Shown here in pieces: positions 38,737 to 48,100 of a stretch of 64,000 nucleotides of DNA. The notes beneath the pieces are model-generated. The model saw nothing but the letters and a program-made list of their open reading frames with translations, had not been told where the DNA came from and searched no databases. Positions within the stretch are counted from its first letter, which is position 1; each line of letters starts with the position of its first letter. A program made the position numbers and the translations under genes. The stretch is from Propionibacteriaceae bacterium (lineage in GTDB: Bacteria > Actinomycetota > Actinomycetes > Propionibacteriales > Propionibacteriaceae): assembly GCA_009780915.1 (NCBI GenBank), contig WQZD01000003.1, forward strand, positions 85,147-149,146, read 5' to 3'.

Positions 38737-39219
38737 TCAGGGTGACGACAGAAGCGTCCACCAGAAGTCCAGGGACTCCTCGACCACGCGCTGTCGTACC
38801 GTGGCGCGGTCCCCCGGGATCTCCAGCATGGTCGACGCCTGGGCACGAGGCCCCACGACGGCGAGCCAGACGGTGCCAGCCGGGACGCCCTCACTGGGAC
38901 CGGGTCCCGCGACTCCGGTGACGGCCACTCCCCAGTCCGCCTGGCATGCCCGTGCCGCTCCATGCGCCATGGCGAGCGCGACGGGTCGTGACACCACGCC
39001 GTGGTCGAGGATGATCGCCGGGTCGACCGCTGCCAGGCTGGTCTTCAGATCGGTGGCGTAGGTGATCAGACCGCCACGGATGGCTTGCGACGCGCCGGGC
39101 GCGGAGGTGAGGGTCGCGCAGATGAGCCCGCCAGTGATCGACTCGCACGTGGCCGCGGTCTCGTGGAGGTCCTTCAGACGGTCGACGACCTCAGACGCTG
39201 TGACCGGCACCTGACACAT
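38737..39219 (-). CDS. CinA C-terminal domain protein (NMN deamidase-like, PncC)
   Basis: A 160-residue stand-alone CinA C-terminal domain. Seen: the active-site region TCESITGGLICATLTSAPGAS and the loop VAVTGVAGPGPSEGVPAGTVW. In characterised members it hydrolyses nicotinamide mononucleotide to nicotinate mononucleotide. The N-terminal COG1058 domain of full CinA is absent. The start at 39219 overlaps pgsA by 29 bases; a GTG four residues later is possible. Confidence 0.9.
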   Translation of the reverse strand: MCQVPVTASEVVDRLKDLHETAATCESITGGLICATLTSAPGASQAIRGGLITYATDLKTSLAAVDPAIILDHGVVSRPVALAMAHGAARACQADWGVAVTGVAGPGPSEGVPAGTVWLAVVGPRAQASTMLEIPGDRATVRQRVVEESLDFWWTLLSSP

Positions 39220-39865
39220 CCGGACCAGCCAGGGAGTCGTCCATGGTGCGGGCCAGCCAGTCCTGACGCAGTTTCCTGGCGCCCAGACAATAGTTGACGC
39301 CAGACACCATCGTCAGGACGAAGGCGACACCCATGGCGATCACGGCGACCCAGTGCAGGACGACACACGCCCAGTACCACGGCGCGGGCGTGGACGCGTC
39401 GGCGATGTACGCCGCGAAGGGCGCGATGAGGCCCACCAAGGCGATCGTCTGCGTCAGGGTCTTCATCTTCCCCAGTCTGTCAGCCGCCTGCACGCCGTAC
39501 TTGACGATCAGGAATCTCATGACCGTGATGCCCCACTCGCGGATGAGGATGAGAATAGTCACCCACCACCACAGTTCTCCCATGATCGACAAGCAGATCA
39601 TGGCCATCCCGGTGATGGCTTTGTCGGCGATGGGGTCCCACAGCTTTCCGAAATTCGTGACCAGATCGTACTTCCTGGCGATCTTCCCGTCCGCCAGATC
39701 CGTCAGCAGCGCCAGGACGAAGACGCCCATGCTCGCCCACCGCCACACGACGTCGTGAGGGTGGGCCAAGAACATCCACGCGAAGAGAGGAACCATGATC
39801 AAGCGCAGGACGGTCAGGGCGTTGGGGACGTTGAGCACAGGTACGATTTTCTCGGAATCAGCCAT
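39191..39865 (-). CDS. pgsA: CDP-diacylglycerol-glycerol-3-phosphate 3-phosphatidyltransferase
   Basis: A 224-residue membrane enzyme making phosphatidylglycerol phosphate. The CDP-alcohol phosphotransferase motif is complete: Asp56, Asp59-Gly60, Ala63-Arg64, Gly73, Asp77, Asp81. About five hydrophobic helices are visible. The ATG at 39865 is preceded by GAAGAG. The order rimO-pgsA-cinA-clgR is common in actinobacteria. The 99-base gap before it shows no gene. Confidence 0.93.
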   Translation of the reverse strand: MADSEKIVPVLNVPNALTVLRLIMVPLFAWMFLAHPHDVVWRWASMGVFVLALLTDLADGKIARKYDLVTNFGKLWDPIADKAITGMAMICLSIMGELWWWVTILILIREWGITVMRFLIVKYGVQAADRLGKMKTLTQTIALVGLIAPFAAYIADASTPAPWYWACVVLHWVAVIAMGVAFVLTMVSGVNYCLGARKLRQDWLARTMDDSLAGPDVSGAGHSV

Positions 39866-39964
39866 GGTATCTCTTCATTTCGGTCGGCGTCATTGATTCA
39901 GGCGTCTTGTCCGCCACTGGAGGAACCTGCTTCATCGAGAATCATGGACCCTCCCAGAATCCCC

Positions 39965-41338
39965 TTAGAGGCCAATGTACCAGTCGACTCCAACGGTGTC
40001 GACCACCGTCCCTTCCACGATCTGACCGACTTTCAGACGCGACGTGGCAGCCGACACTCCCTGGATGTACGAGCGGGCGTCCTCGGGACCTTGCTGCTCG
40101 GAACGTCCCACGAACTGGTCCTCCTCGACAGACTCGATGAGGACGGCCACCTCCTCGCCGACGCGCTCCTCGGCCCTCATCGAGGTCACTGTGTCCGCGA
40201 AGGAGGCCACATCGGAGGCACGGGCCGAGATCTCCGCCTCGTCGAGGTGCCGGTCGAGGCTCGCGCCTTCGGTGCCTTCCTCGTCGGAGTACGGGAAGAC
40301 CCCCACCGCGTCCAACCTGGCTTCGCCGAGGAACTGCTTGAGCAGGTCCACGTCCTCCTCGGTCTCGCCGGGGAACCCGACGATCACATTGGTCCGGATC
40401 CCGGCGTCGGGCGCCTCCGTGCGGACACGCTCCAGCAAGTCGAGGAAGGATTGGGCGTCGCCGAAACGCCGCATCCGTCGCAGCACCGTCGCGGACGCAT
40501 GCTGGAAGGGCAGGTCGAAGTACGGCACGACCTTGCGGGTGGACGCGATCGCGTGGATCACCGACGGTTTCAACTCGGCGGGCTGGAGGTAGCTCAACCG
40601 GATCCACTCGATGTGGTCAATCCGGGACAGATCCGACAGGACGGTCTCCAGATCTGTGTCGGGGAGGTCCTTGCCATAGGACGTGGTGTTCTCGCTGACG
40701 AGGAAGAGTTCCTTGACCGATTGGGACGCCAACCACAACGCCTCCGACCGGATGTCCTGGGGAAGCCGAGATCGGAAAGACCCCCGGAAGGAGGGGATCG
40801 CGCAGAACGCGCATCGGCGGTCGCATCCCGACGCGATCTTCAGGGGGGCCGAGGGCGCCGAGGTCAGACGTCGTCGCTGGGTCGTGGCCCAGGGCGGTGT
40901 GGCCTGGGCCGTGGGACGATCGACGGGCGTCAAGGGCAGGAGCCGACGCCGGTCACCGGGCTCGTGGGCCGGGACCGACCCGCCAGCCAAGATTCGACGC
41001 ACCGTGTCGGCGATGGAGTCATAGCCGTCGAAGCCGATCACGGCGTCAGCCTCGGGGAGGCTGGCCGCCAATTCTTGCCCGTACCTCTGGGCCATGCACC
41101 CGGCGGCGACGACCACCGGCTTCTTGCCGGAACGGGTCGCGCCGGACGCGGACAGGATCTCATCGATGGACTCGGACTTGGCGGCTTCGATGAATCCGCA
41201 GGTGTTCACGACGACGACGTCGGCCTCGGCGGAGGCCGGCAGGAGGTCGAATCCCTCGCTTGCGAAGGTGGCGGCGAGTTCTTCAGAGTCGACCTCGTTG
41301 CGGGCGCACCCCAAGGAGACGATGGACACAGTAGGCAT
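39965..41338 (-). CDS. rimO: Ribosomal protein S12 methylthiotransferase
   Basis: A 457-residue radical SAM methylthiotransferase acting on Asp of protein S12. N-terminal cluster cysteines are Cys11 (LGCARNEVDSE), Cys47 (NTCGFIEAAK) and Cys81 (AGCMAQRYG); radical SAM cysteines are 172, 176 and 179 (CDRRCAFC). The motifs separate it from miaB in the same window. A ~35-residue polar insertion lies at about 120-165. The ATG at 41338 uses AGGAGG formed by the last ftsK codons. Confidence 0.95.
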   Translation of the reverse strand: MPTVSIVSLGCARNEVDSEELAATFASEGFDLLPASAEADVVVVNTCGFIEAAKSESIDEILSASGATRSGKKPVVVAAGCMAQRYGQELAASLPEADAVIGFDGYDSIADTVRRILAGGSVPAHEPGDRRRLLPLTPVDRPTAQATPPWATTQRRRLTSAPSAPLKIASGCDRRCAFCAIPSFRGSFRSRLPQDIRSEALWLASQSVKELFLVSENTTSYGKDLPDTDLETVLSDLSRIDHIEWIRLSYLQPAELKPSVIHAIASTRKVVPYFDLPFQHASATVLRRMRRFGDAQSFLDLLERVRTEAPDAGIRTNVIVGFPGETEEDVDLLKQFLGEARLDAVGVFPYSDEEGTEGASLDRHLDEAEISARASDVASFADTVTSMRAEERVGEEVAVLIESVEEDQFVGRSEQQGPEDARSYIQGVSAATSRLKVGQIVEGTVVDTVGVDWYIGL

Positions 41339-41342
41339 GGAC

Positions 41343-43709
41343 TTATCCTCCTAGGCTGTTCAAGACCTCGTCGAGATCCTCGGGCTTGACCAGCACCTCG
41401 CGCGGCTTCGAGCCCTCCGACGGTCCGACCACTCCCCTCGTCTCCAGGATGTCCATCAGACGCCCGGCCTTGGCGAAACCGACGCGCAGTTTGCGTTGGA
41501 GCATGGACGTGGACCCCAATTGCAGGTTGACGACCAGCCGTGCCGCTTCGAGGACCAGGTCCAGGTCGTCACCGATGTCTTCGGCCACGACGCGCGAGGC
41601 GGTGGCCACCTCGGCGATGTCGTCCCTGTACTGCGGCTGCACCTGGTCGCGCACCTCGGCGACGACCGCCCGGATCTCCTGCTCCGTGACCCAGGCCCCC
41701 TGGATACGGGCGGGTTTGGACGCGCCCATGGGCAAGAACAGTCCATCGCCTTGGCCGACGAGCTTCTCGGCGCCAGGCTGGTCGAGGATGACGCGTGAGT
41801 CGGTCATCGAGCTCGTGGCGAAGGACAGCCGGGAGGGCACGTTGGCCTTGATCAGGCCTGTCACCACGTCCGTGGACGGTCGCTGCGTCGCCAAGACCAG
41901 ATGGATGCCGGCCGCACGGGCCAGCTGGGTGATCCTCACGATGGAGTCTTCCACGTCTTTGGGAGCGACCATCATCAGGTCGGCGAGTTCGTCGACCACC
42001 ACCAACAGGTACGGGTACGGCGCGATCTCTCGCTCGCTGCCAGGCGGGGGCTGGACCTCGCCGGCGCGCACCGCCGCGTTGAAGTCATTGACGTGGCGGA
42101 AACCGAACTCGGCGAGATCGTCGTACCGGGTCTCCATCTCCTTGACCACCCACTGCAGCGCGTCGGCCGCCTTCTTCGGGCTGGTGATGATGGGGGTCAC
42201 CAGATGCGGGATGCCCTCGTAATGGTTGAGCTCGACCCTCTTCGGGTCGACGAGCATCATTCTCACCTCATCGGGAGTGGCCCTCATCAGGATGGACGTG
42301 ATCATCGAGTTGATGAAGCTCGATTTGCCCGACCCTGTGGCGCCAGCCACGAGGAGGTGAGGCATCTTGGTCAGGTTGGCGATGACGAACCCGCCCTCGA
42401 CGTCCTTGCCCAGGCCGACGGTCAACGGGTTGGCGTCGCCCCTCGCCACCGGGGAGCGCAGGACGTCGCCGAGGGAGACGATCTCCTTGTCGCGGTTGGG
42501 GATCTCGATGCCGATGGCCGACTTGCCGGGAATCGGAGACAGGATGCGCACCTCGGAGGAGGCCACGGCGTAGGAGATGTTCCGGGACAGGGCGATGACC
42601 TTCTCCACCTTGACCCCCGTGCCCAGTTCGACCTCGTACCGTGTCACGGTGGGACCGCGGGTGTAGCCGGTCACCACCGCGTCGATGTCGAACTCCCGCA
42701 GGACGTCCTGGACGGCGGTCACGATGAGGTCGCACGCCTGGCTGCGTGCCTTGGGCACGCTGCCCGCCTGCAAGAGCCCTGGGTCGGGCAGGTGGTAGTC
42801 GGTGTGCTGGACCGACTGAGGATCGGCGCGCAGGGGGGCCGTGTTCTCGGGCGGGGGTGGGAGCGCGGCCGTCTTCTTGCGGGCGGCACGCTGGGCCGGC
42901 GCCGGGACCTGCTCCGTGGAATCTTCAGGCATGGAGTCGACGCGGGCGTCGACGTCCTCGTCCGCGTCCGTGTCCCGGTCCGATGGATGCTTAGTCGGGT
43001 CGTCACCTCGTGCGGGCGTGAATCGGAAGACGAGTCGTTGGACCGCGTCGATGGCGTCCGAGACGAGTTGGGACAGGGGCTTGCCGATGATGATGATCAC
43101 GCCGAAGACGGTCAGGATGACGAGCAGGGGCACGGCGACCCACACGGACAGAGGATCGGCCAGGATGGAGGAGACGACGTACCCCAGGATCCCACCGGCG
43201 CCGCGCACGGCCGCCATGTCGGCGGGACGGGGAAGTCCTCGTACGATGTGGAGCAGGCCCAGCAGTCCCAATCCGATGGCCACCCACCCCAGAAGCAGTC
43301 GAGGCCCGGCGGATTTCCGGTGGTTGCGGAGGATGGCCACACAACTCACGAGCGCGATCACAGGGATGGCGTAGGACCCGATCCCGAACAGCGTGGTGAT
43401 GACGTATCGGATGCCGCGACCCAAGAAGCCCGGGATGGAGAACCAGAAGGCAGCGGCGAGGATGATCGCCACAGCGAGCATGAACAGCCCGACGCCGTCG
43501 CGACGGACAGCCGGATCGATGTCACGGGCACTGTGTCCAATGCTGCGAACCACCTTGCCCAGTCCCTTGGCCAACGCGTTCCACACCCGGGCGACCCCTC
43601 GACCCAGGGTCGGCAGGACCCCTGTCGGCTGACGGCGCGTGGATGTGGTCGCCGGTTTCTTGCGCGGGTTCTGGGCACGGGACTTCTGCGGTGGTGTTCG
43701 GCTCGCCAT
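41343..43709 (-). CDS. ftsK: DNA translocase FtsK
   Basis: A 788-residue chromosome-segregation motor at the division septum. After a basic N-terminus come four membrane helices (about residues 60-220), a charged linker, then the RecA-like motor with Walker A AGATGSGKSS near 455 and LLVVVDELADLM. The C-terminal gamma winged helix (LRVGFAKAGRLMDILETRGVVG) recognises the polar KOPS sequences. I chose the ATG at 43709 (MASRTPPQKS); the frame reaches 43754. The linker is short compared with the E. coli protein. Confidence 0.95.
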   Translation of the reverse strand: MASRTPPQKSRAQNPRKKPATTSTRRQPTGVLPTLGRGVARVWNALAKGLGKVVRSIGHSARDIDPAVRRDGVGLFMLAVAIILAAAFWFSIPGFLGRGIRYVITTLFGIGSYAIPVIALVSCVAILRNHRKSAGPRLLLGWVAIGLGLLGLLHIVRGLPRPADMAAVRGAGGILGYVVSSILADPLSVWVAVPLLVILTVFGVIIIIGKPLSQLVSDAIDAVQRLVFRFTPARGDDPTKHPSDRDTDADEDVDARVDSMPEDSTEQVPAPAQRAARKKTAALPPPPENTAPLRADPQSVQHTDYHLPDPGLLQAGSVPKARSQACDLIVTAVQDVLREFDIDAVVTGYTRGPTVTRYEVELGTGVKVEKVIALSRNISYAVASSEVRILSPIPGKSAIGIEIPNRDKEIVSLGDVLRSPVARGDANPLTVGLGKDVEGGFVIANLTKMPHLLVAGATGSGKSSFINSMITSILMRATPDEVRMMLVDPKRVELNHYEGIPHLVTPIITSPKKAADALQWVVKEMETRYDDLAEFGFRHVNDFNAAVRAGEVQPPPGSEREIAPYPYLLVVVDELADLMMVAPKDVEDSIVRITQLARAAGIHLVLATQRPSTDVVTGLIKANVPSRLSFATSSMTDSRVILDQPGAEKLVGQGDGLFLPMGASKPARIQGAWVTEQEIRAVVAEVRDQVQPQYRDDIAEVATASRVVAEDIGDDLDLVLEAARLVVNLQLGSTSMLQRKLRVGFAKAGRLMDILETRGVVGPSEGSKPREVLVKPEDLDEVLNSLGG

Positions 43710-43778
43710 GAGCGCGAGACTACGCCATCGGTGTGGACGCCGTGGCACTCCCACGCCGAACCAGCGGCCAGTCGCCGA

Positions 43779-44726
43779 TCAGAAATGGCTCCATCCGCGT
43801 GGTCCCAGCCATTCCTCTCCGTCGACGAAGACGGCCGGATCGCGTCCCTCCAGAGCCTGCACGCGTCCGATGACCGTCCACAGTTGCGGGACCTCGCCGA
43901 AGGGGAACGTTCCCACGAGGGCATGGTCTTCCCCACCGGACAACATGAACTCGCGGGCGTCCTTGCCTGTCGCGTTGGCGACGGCGAGCAGCGGCTCGGG
44001 AGGGGCCAGGGTCTCCAGATCGAGATCGATCACCACCGACGAGGCACGGGCGATGTGACCGAGATCGGCGACCAAACCGTCGGAGACGTCGGTCAGCGAT
44101 GTGGCGCCGAACCGATTCGCCTCGACGCCCGCCCCGTACGGGACCTGTGGACGCTGGTAGGCGCTGACAAGGACTCTCGGCGACCTGAACCCTCGGGAGA
44201 GCACAGCGAGCCCGGCGCCCGCCCATCCGATCCGCCCCTTGTAGGCGACCGCATCTCCGGGGCGTGCCCCGTCGCGGCGCACGACAGCCTGTCCCCTGGT
44301 CTCCCCGAGGGCTGTCACGGCGATGCTGATGGCAGCAGATGTGGACACGTCGCCTCCCACCAAGCTCACACGGGCGGTCTGGCACTCTTCGAGGACGCCT
44401 TCCATGAACTTGTCCAGCCACGCCACCTCGACCGTGGACGGGGCGGACAGCGCGATGAGGATGGCAGTGGGGACGGCGCCCATGGCTTCGATGTCCGCCA
44501 CGGCGCCGGCCACGCATCGGTGCCCCACGTCGCCGGCGGACGTCCAATCGGTGCGGAAGTGGACCATCTCGTTCATCACGTCGGTGGACGCGACGACCGA
44601 GCCGTCGACGCCGATCACGCCAGCGTCATCACCCGGGCCCAGGCTCACCTGAGGGCCGGTCACCACATTCGCGGCGATCCGGTCGATCACCGCGAATTCC
44701 CCGAGGTCGGCGAGGGTTGCATTCAT
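43779..44726 (-). CDS. thiL: Thiamine-monophosphate kinase
   Basis: A 315-residue kinase forming thiamine diphosphate from thiamine monophosphate. The AIR-synthase-like fold motifs are visible: GPGDDAGVI with Asp33/Asp34, STDVMNEMVHF with Asp49, a conserved Asp78 and SLVGGDVSTS. LTDVSDGLVADLGHIA occurs in the second half. I chose the ATG at 44726, with TACGCT seven bases upstream, suggesting a leaderless mRNA. It is 69 bases before ftsK and is the last minus-strand gene. Confidence 0.9.
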   Translation of the reverse strand: MNATLADLGEFAVIDRIAANVVTGPQVSLGPGDDAGVIGVDGSVVASTDVMNEMVHFRTDWTSAGDVGHRCVAGAVADIEAMGAVPTAILIALSAPSTVEVAWLDKFMEGVLEECQTARVSLVGGDVSTSAAISIAVTALGETRGQAVVRRDGARPGDAVAYKGRIGWAGAGLAVLSRGFRSPRVLVSAYQRPQVPYGAGVEANRFGATSLTDVSDGLVADLGHIARASSVVIDLDLETLAPPEPLLAVANATGKDAREFMLSGGEDHALVGTFPFGEVPQLWTVIGRVQALEGRDPAVFVDGEEWLGPRGWSHF

Positions 44727-45139
44727 GTCAGCCAGCGTAGCGTGAATCCATGGGGCATCCGATGAGGAAACCTCGAGTGTCGGTCCCTTCCTGCGGGCTG
44801 TGTCCAGTCGATGCTCTGCGGGAAGGGTGGACGACACTCGACGGCTCGATATGATGGGTGGTCCATGAATCGCAGATACACGATATCGTCTTATTTGTTT
44901 CGAGACATATCTGCGCGTCGCCTAGAGGGACGGTCTGCACATTCGTTCAGGCCACCGCTTCTCCGTCTATTTATGTGATGTCTGCATGGTTGCATATTAA
45001 GCGGGCTGGTGGCACGATATCTAGTGGCGGTGGTGAACTGCGACCGCCAGTCATGGACCTCCACCCGGGAAGGCGCGTCCACGATCGCATATTTCTTCGG
45101 TGATATGTAGGGCACAGGAAATACCATTTTGGGGGTATC
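44727..45139. promoter_or_regulatory. 413-bp intergenic region between thiL and first giant adhesin
   Basis: No gene is seen. The stretch is more AT-rich than its surroundings and must hold the adhesin promoter; TATTAA at 44995-45000 is a possible -10. An eight-base inverted repeat CGCAGATA (44871-44878) / TATCTGCG (44908-44915) encloses a perfect palindrome ACGATATCGT (44880-44889), a plausible regulator site. The last 20 bases form a hairpin around the adhesin ribosome binding site. Confidence 0.5.
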
Positions 45140-45142
45140 ATG
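45121..45142 (+). promoter_or_regulatory. Leader hairpin over RBS of first giant adhesin
   Basis: ATACC (45121-45125) pairs with GGTAT (45134-45138) across ATTTTGGG. The G-run that serves as Shine-Dalgarno lies in the loop and 3' arm, directly before the ATG at 45140. The same element precedes the second giant gene. Confidence 0.6.
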
Positions 45143-48100
45143 TTTAATCATAGTTTGATTTCAAATGATGGACAGCGGGGGGAGTCTCAGAGGAAGGGCT
45201 GGAAGAAACCGACCGCCCTTCTCACATCAGTCGTTTTGACGATCGGGGGAATCGTCCTAGGTCAATCCATCCTCACGCCGCAGGCTCAAGCCGCCGCGAC
45301 CGTCGGAACCTTCCCAATGTCGGGGTGGTTCACCGATCTCAGTTCCGGCGCCCTGGCCACATCGCGCCCGATGATTCCCCTGGACGACCAAATCTTGGCC
45401 GGCTCGTCCAACTCGGCCAGCACGAGCACTTCCGGGCAGACGACCACAGGCGGATGGATCGGCACGTATTCCACGACCGGCACACCTCCGACCAGTGGTA
45501 AAGCCACCATCATCGTCAATGGCAACGGATCGACGAACCTGACCACCGGCGCGGGAATCGGCAACGAGTTCTCCACCCTCGCCCTGGACGCCAACATGAA
45601 CGGCCACGGGAGTTCTCCCTACATGTACTTCTGGAGCTGGCAGGGCGACATGGAGAACACGCCCGCCACTTTGAGCGCCTTGTCCGCCGTCATGGGACAG
45701 ACCCGACCGTCCGACTATATTCAGCCCATCTTCCGACTGGCTCCCGGTCAGACTCAGCCCGAGGTCTCGGCAGTTCCGACGGCGCGTTACTTCGCCGACT
45801 CCGCCCAGGCGCCACTCTTGGAGACCGTGTGGTCCGGCGGTGAAGTGATCCAGAGGACTGGGCAGGTCTTCTTCTCCGGCGCCGAATGCGACAACTTGGA
45901 CGGCGCTTACCGGATGATGATCTGGGACCCCACGACCGGCGCCTACAACTACTCCGGTCAGATCGTGGCGGCGTCCACCGATGACGACATCTTCGGCGGC
46001 GCGTTGGTGGCCCCCTACGGCTGCGGCGGAGAAGGCACAGTCGCCTCCGACATGGCTCTCGACGCCAACGGCAACGCCTACATCCTGGTCGAGTCCGACC
46101 AGGCCGTGCCGTCCATGGGTATCACCACCACGCTGATGCGTATGTGGCTCGTCCGCGTGGTCCCCTCCACCACCGGCAACTGGACCTACAACCTGGTCAC
46201 CCCTCTGACCGCGGCCCCCAACGAGCCCGTCGGCTCCCAGGCGCAAGCCTTCGCGGGAACCTCCACCCTCCCGGCCTACCAGACTGGCACCTATGGAATG
46301 GCCTTCTACCAGGGCACTCTCTACGCGACCAACACCATGGTGAACACTCTGATGGCGATCAACCCGATGTCCGGATATGTCAACTCGATCCCGGCCGGCA
46401 ACCTCGTCGGCACCTTCGGCGACCCGACTTTCGTCTACGATCTGGCATCCGGCCAGACGGCCTACACCATCGACGGCGGCGTCTTCGACGACGCCAACAT
46501 GAACGGCGTGCAGGACACCGGTGAGTCCGTCCTCGGTGGCGAGACCGTCGCGCTCTACATGAAGAACCAGACCACAGGCAAGTACGTCCTCGAAGGCACC
46601 CGTGTCACCGACCCCATCGGCCAGTACTCCTTCCTGGTGGGTGGCCAAGGCGACTACATCGTGCGTCTCGTGAGGCCGACGATCAACGGCGTCAACGCCG
46701 TTCAGACCGCGGCCAGTGGAGGCGGCAGCCTCAACCCGGTGGTCGCGCAGTGCGGTTCCACCACAGTCTCCAGCGCGGCAGGAGGGAAGTGCTCCGGCGC
46801 CATCCCGATGCCGACCCCTGACCCGACAGTCCCCACCGATCCCATGGCGATGGGATCGGACACCACCACACAGCCAGACACCATGGCCATCTACACCACG
46901 GTGACGATCACCTCCAGCGAAGAAGTGGCGACGGCGAATTTCGGCGTGGCCGCCAGCGCGTCCTTCGGTGATTCCCCGGCAGGTCCGGCGACGGTCGCGG
47001 CGGGCGCCCCCATCCACAACAATGGGGAGAACCCTCAGATCTGGCTGGGCTCCACCCTCGGGTCCTATGCCGCTCCTGCGACCAACGACTCGCACACGAC
47101 CAGCGACGACGGCGTCTTCATCAAGTCCTGGGCGGGACAGTTGCCTTTGGGGACGGCAAGCGTGTTGTCAGGGACGTACTCGTACGACCTGGTGGCCGAC
47201 GTCTCCGGCCCCCAAGCGAACACCGGGTACGTGAACGCCTGGACCACGGGTGTGAACAACCTGACCTGGGGAAGCACCCCCGTATGGTCGCCTGCCATCG
47301 CCAACGGCGTGGCGGAGCGGCCCTTCCAGTTCGCGACCTCGGGCAGTTGGTCCACCGGCCAACCGGTGAAGATGCGTGTGGACGCCTCCACAGTCAATCA
47401 GACGTCACCCACCAACCTCGGCGGCACCTATCAAGCCTTGGCTAACAATGGCACCCAGAATTGGGCGACTCCCGGTGAGATCGAGGACTACAGCCTGACT
47501 GTGGCCGACGCGGTGTATCGTCCAGCCGTCAAGACCAACGGCGCCACAGGATCCTTCAGTGTGGCCGGTGAGAGCCTGGCTGGCAGTTCGACTCTGAACG
47601 TCGGATCCTCCCTGGGCGCGGCGACGGGCGTCGCAGTGCTCATGCAAGCAGTGGCCCCCGACTCCACGTGGGGCGTCTCCGGCATCACCATCACGGACAC
47701 CACCACCGGAACGATCATCGCGACACCGTCGTTCACAACATCAGGCGCCACGACGAGCTTCTCGTACACGCCCACCGTGGGCTCTGACGTGATCATCGAG
47801 GTCGACTATATGCACAACCCCGATGCGGCTGCGTCGACGCTCACCCTGAGCCCGAACCCGACGGGCGCGGGACAGAACATGACGGCGACCGCGACCATCA
47901 ATGACTCAGCCGGCACGCCTCTGGACGGCGTCCCCGTCGCCTTCGCCGTCACGGACTCAAACCTCTCCCTGTCCGCCCAGACCTGCACGACATCCGGGGC
48001 TGCCGGAACCTGCTCGGTGACAGTGACATCCAACACAGCGGGGACCTACACCAATAGTCTGACGGCCAAAGTCGACATCAACGGAACGGCCACCAACATC

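Noticed and set aside
39353..41389. 678-residue plus-strand frame over rimO and pgsA
   Set aside because: rimO and pgsA have complete catalytic motifs on the minus strand; this frame is a GC-driven shadow.
42628..42660. Possible frameshift in the ftsK linker
   Set aside because: The frame is continuous from 43709 to the stop at 41343 and the linker is merely polar and low in complexity.
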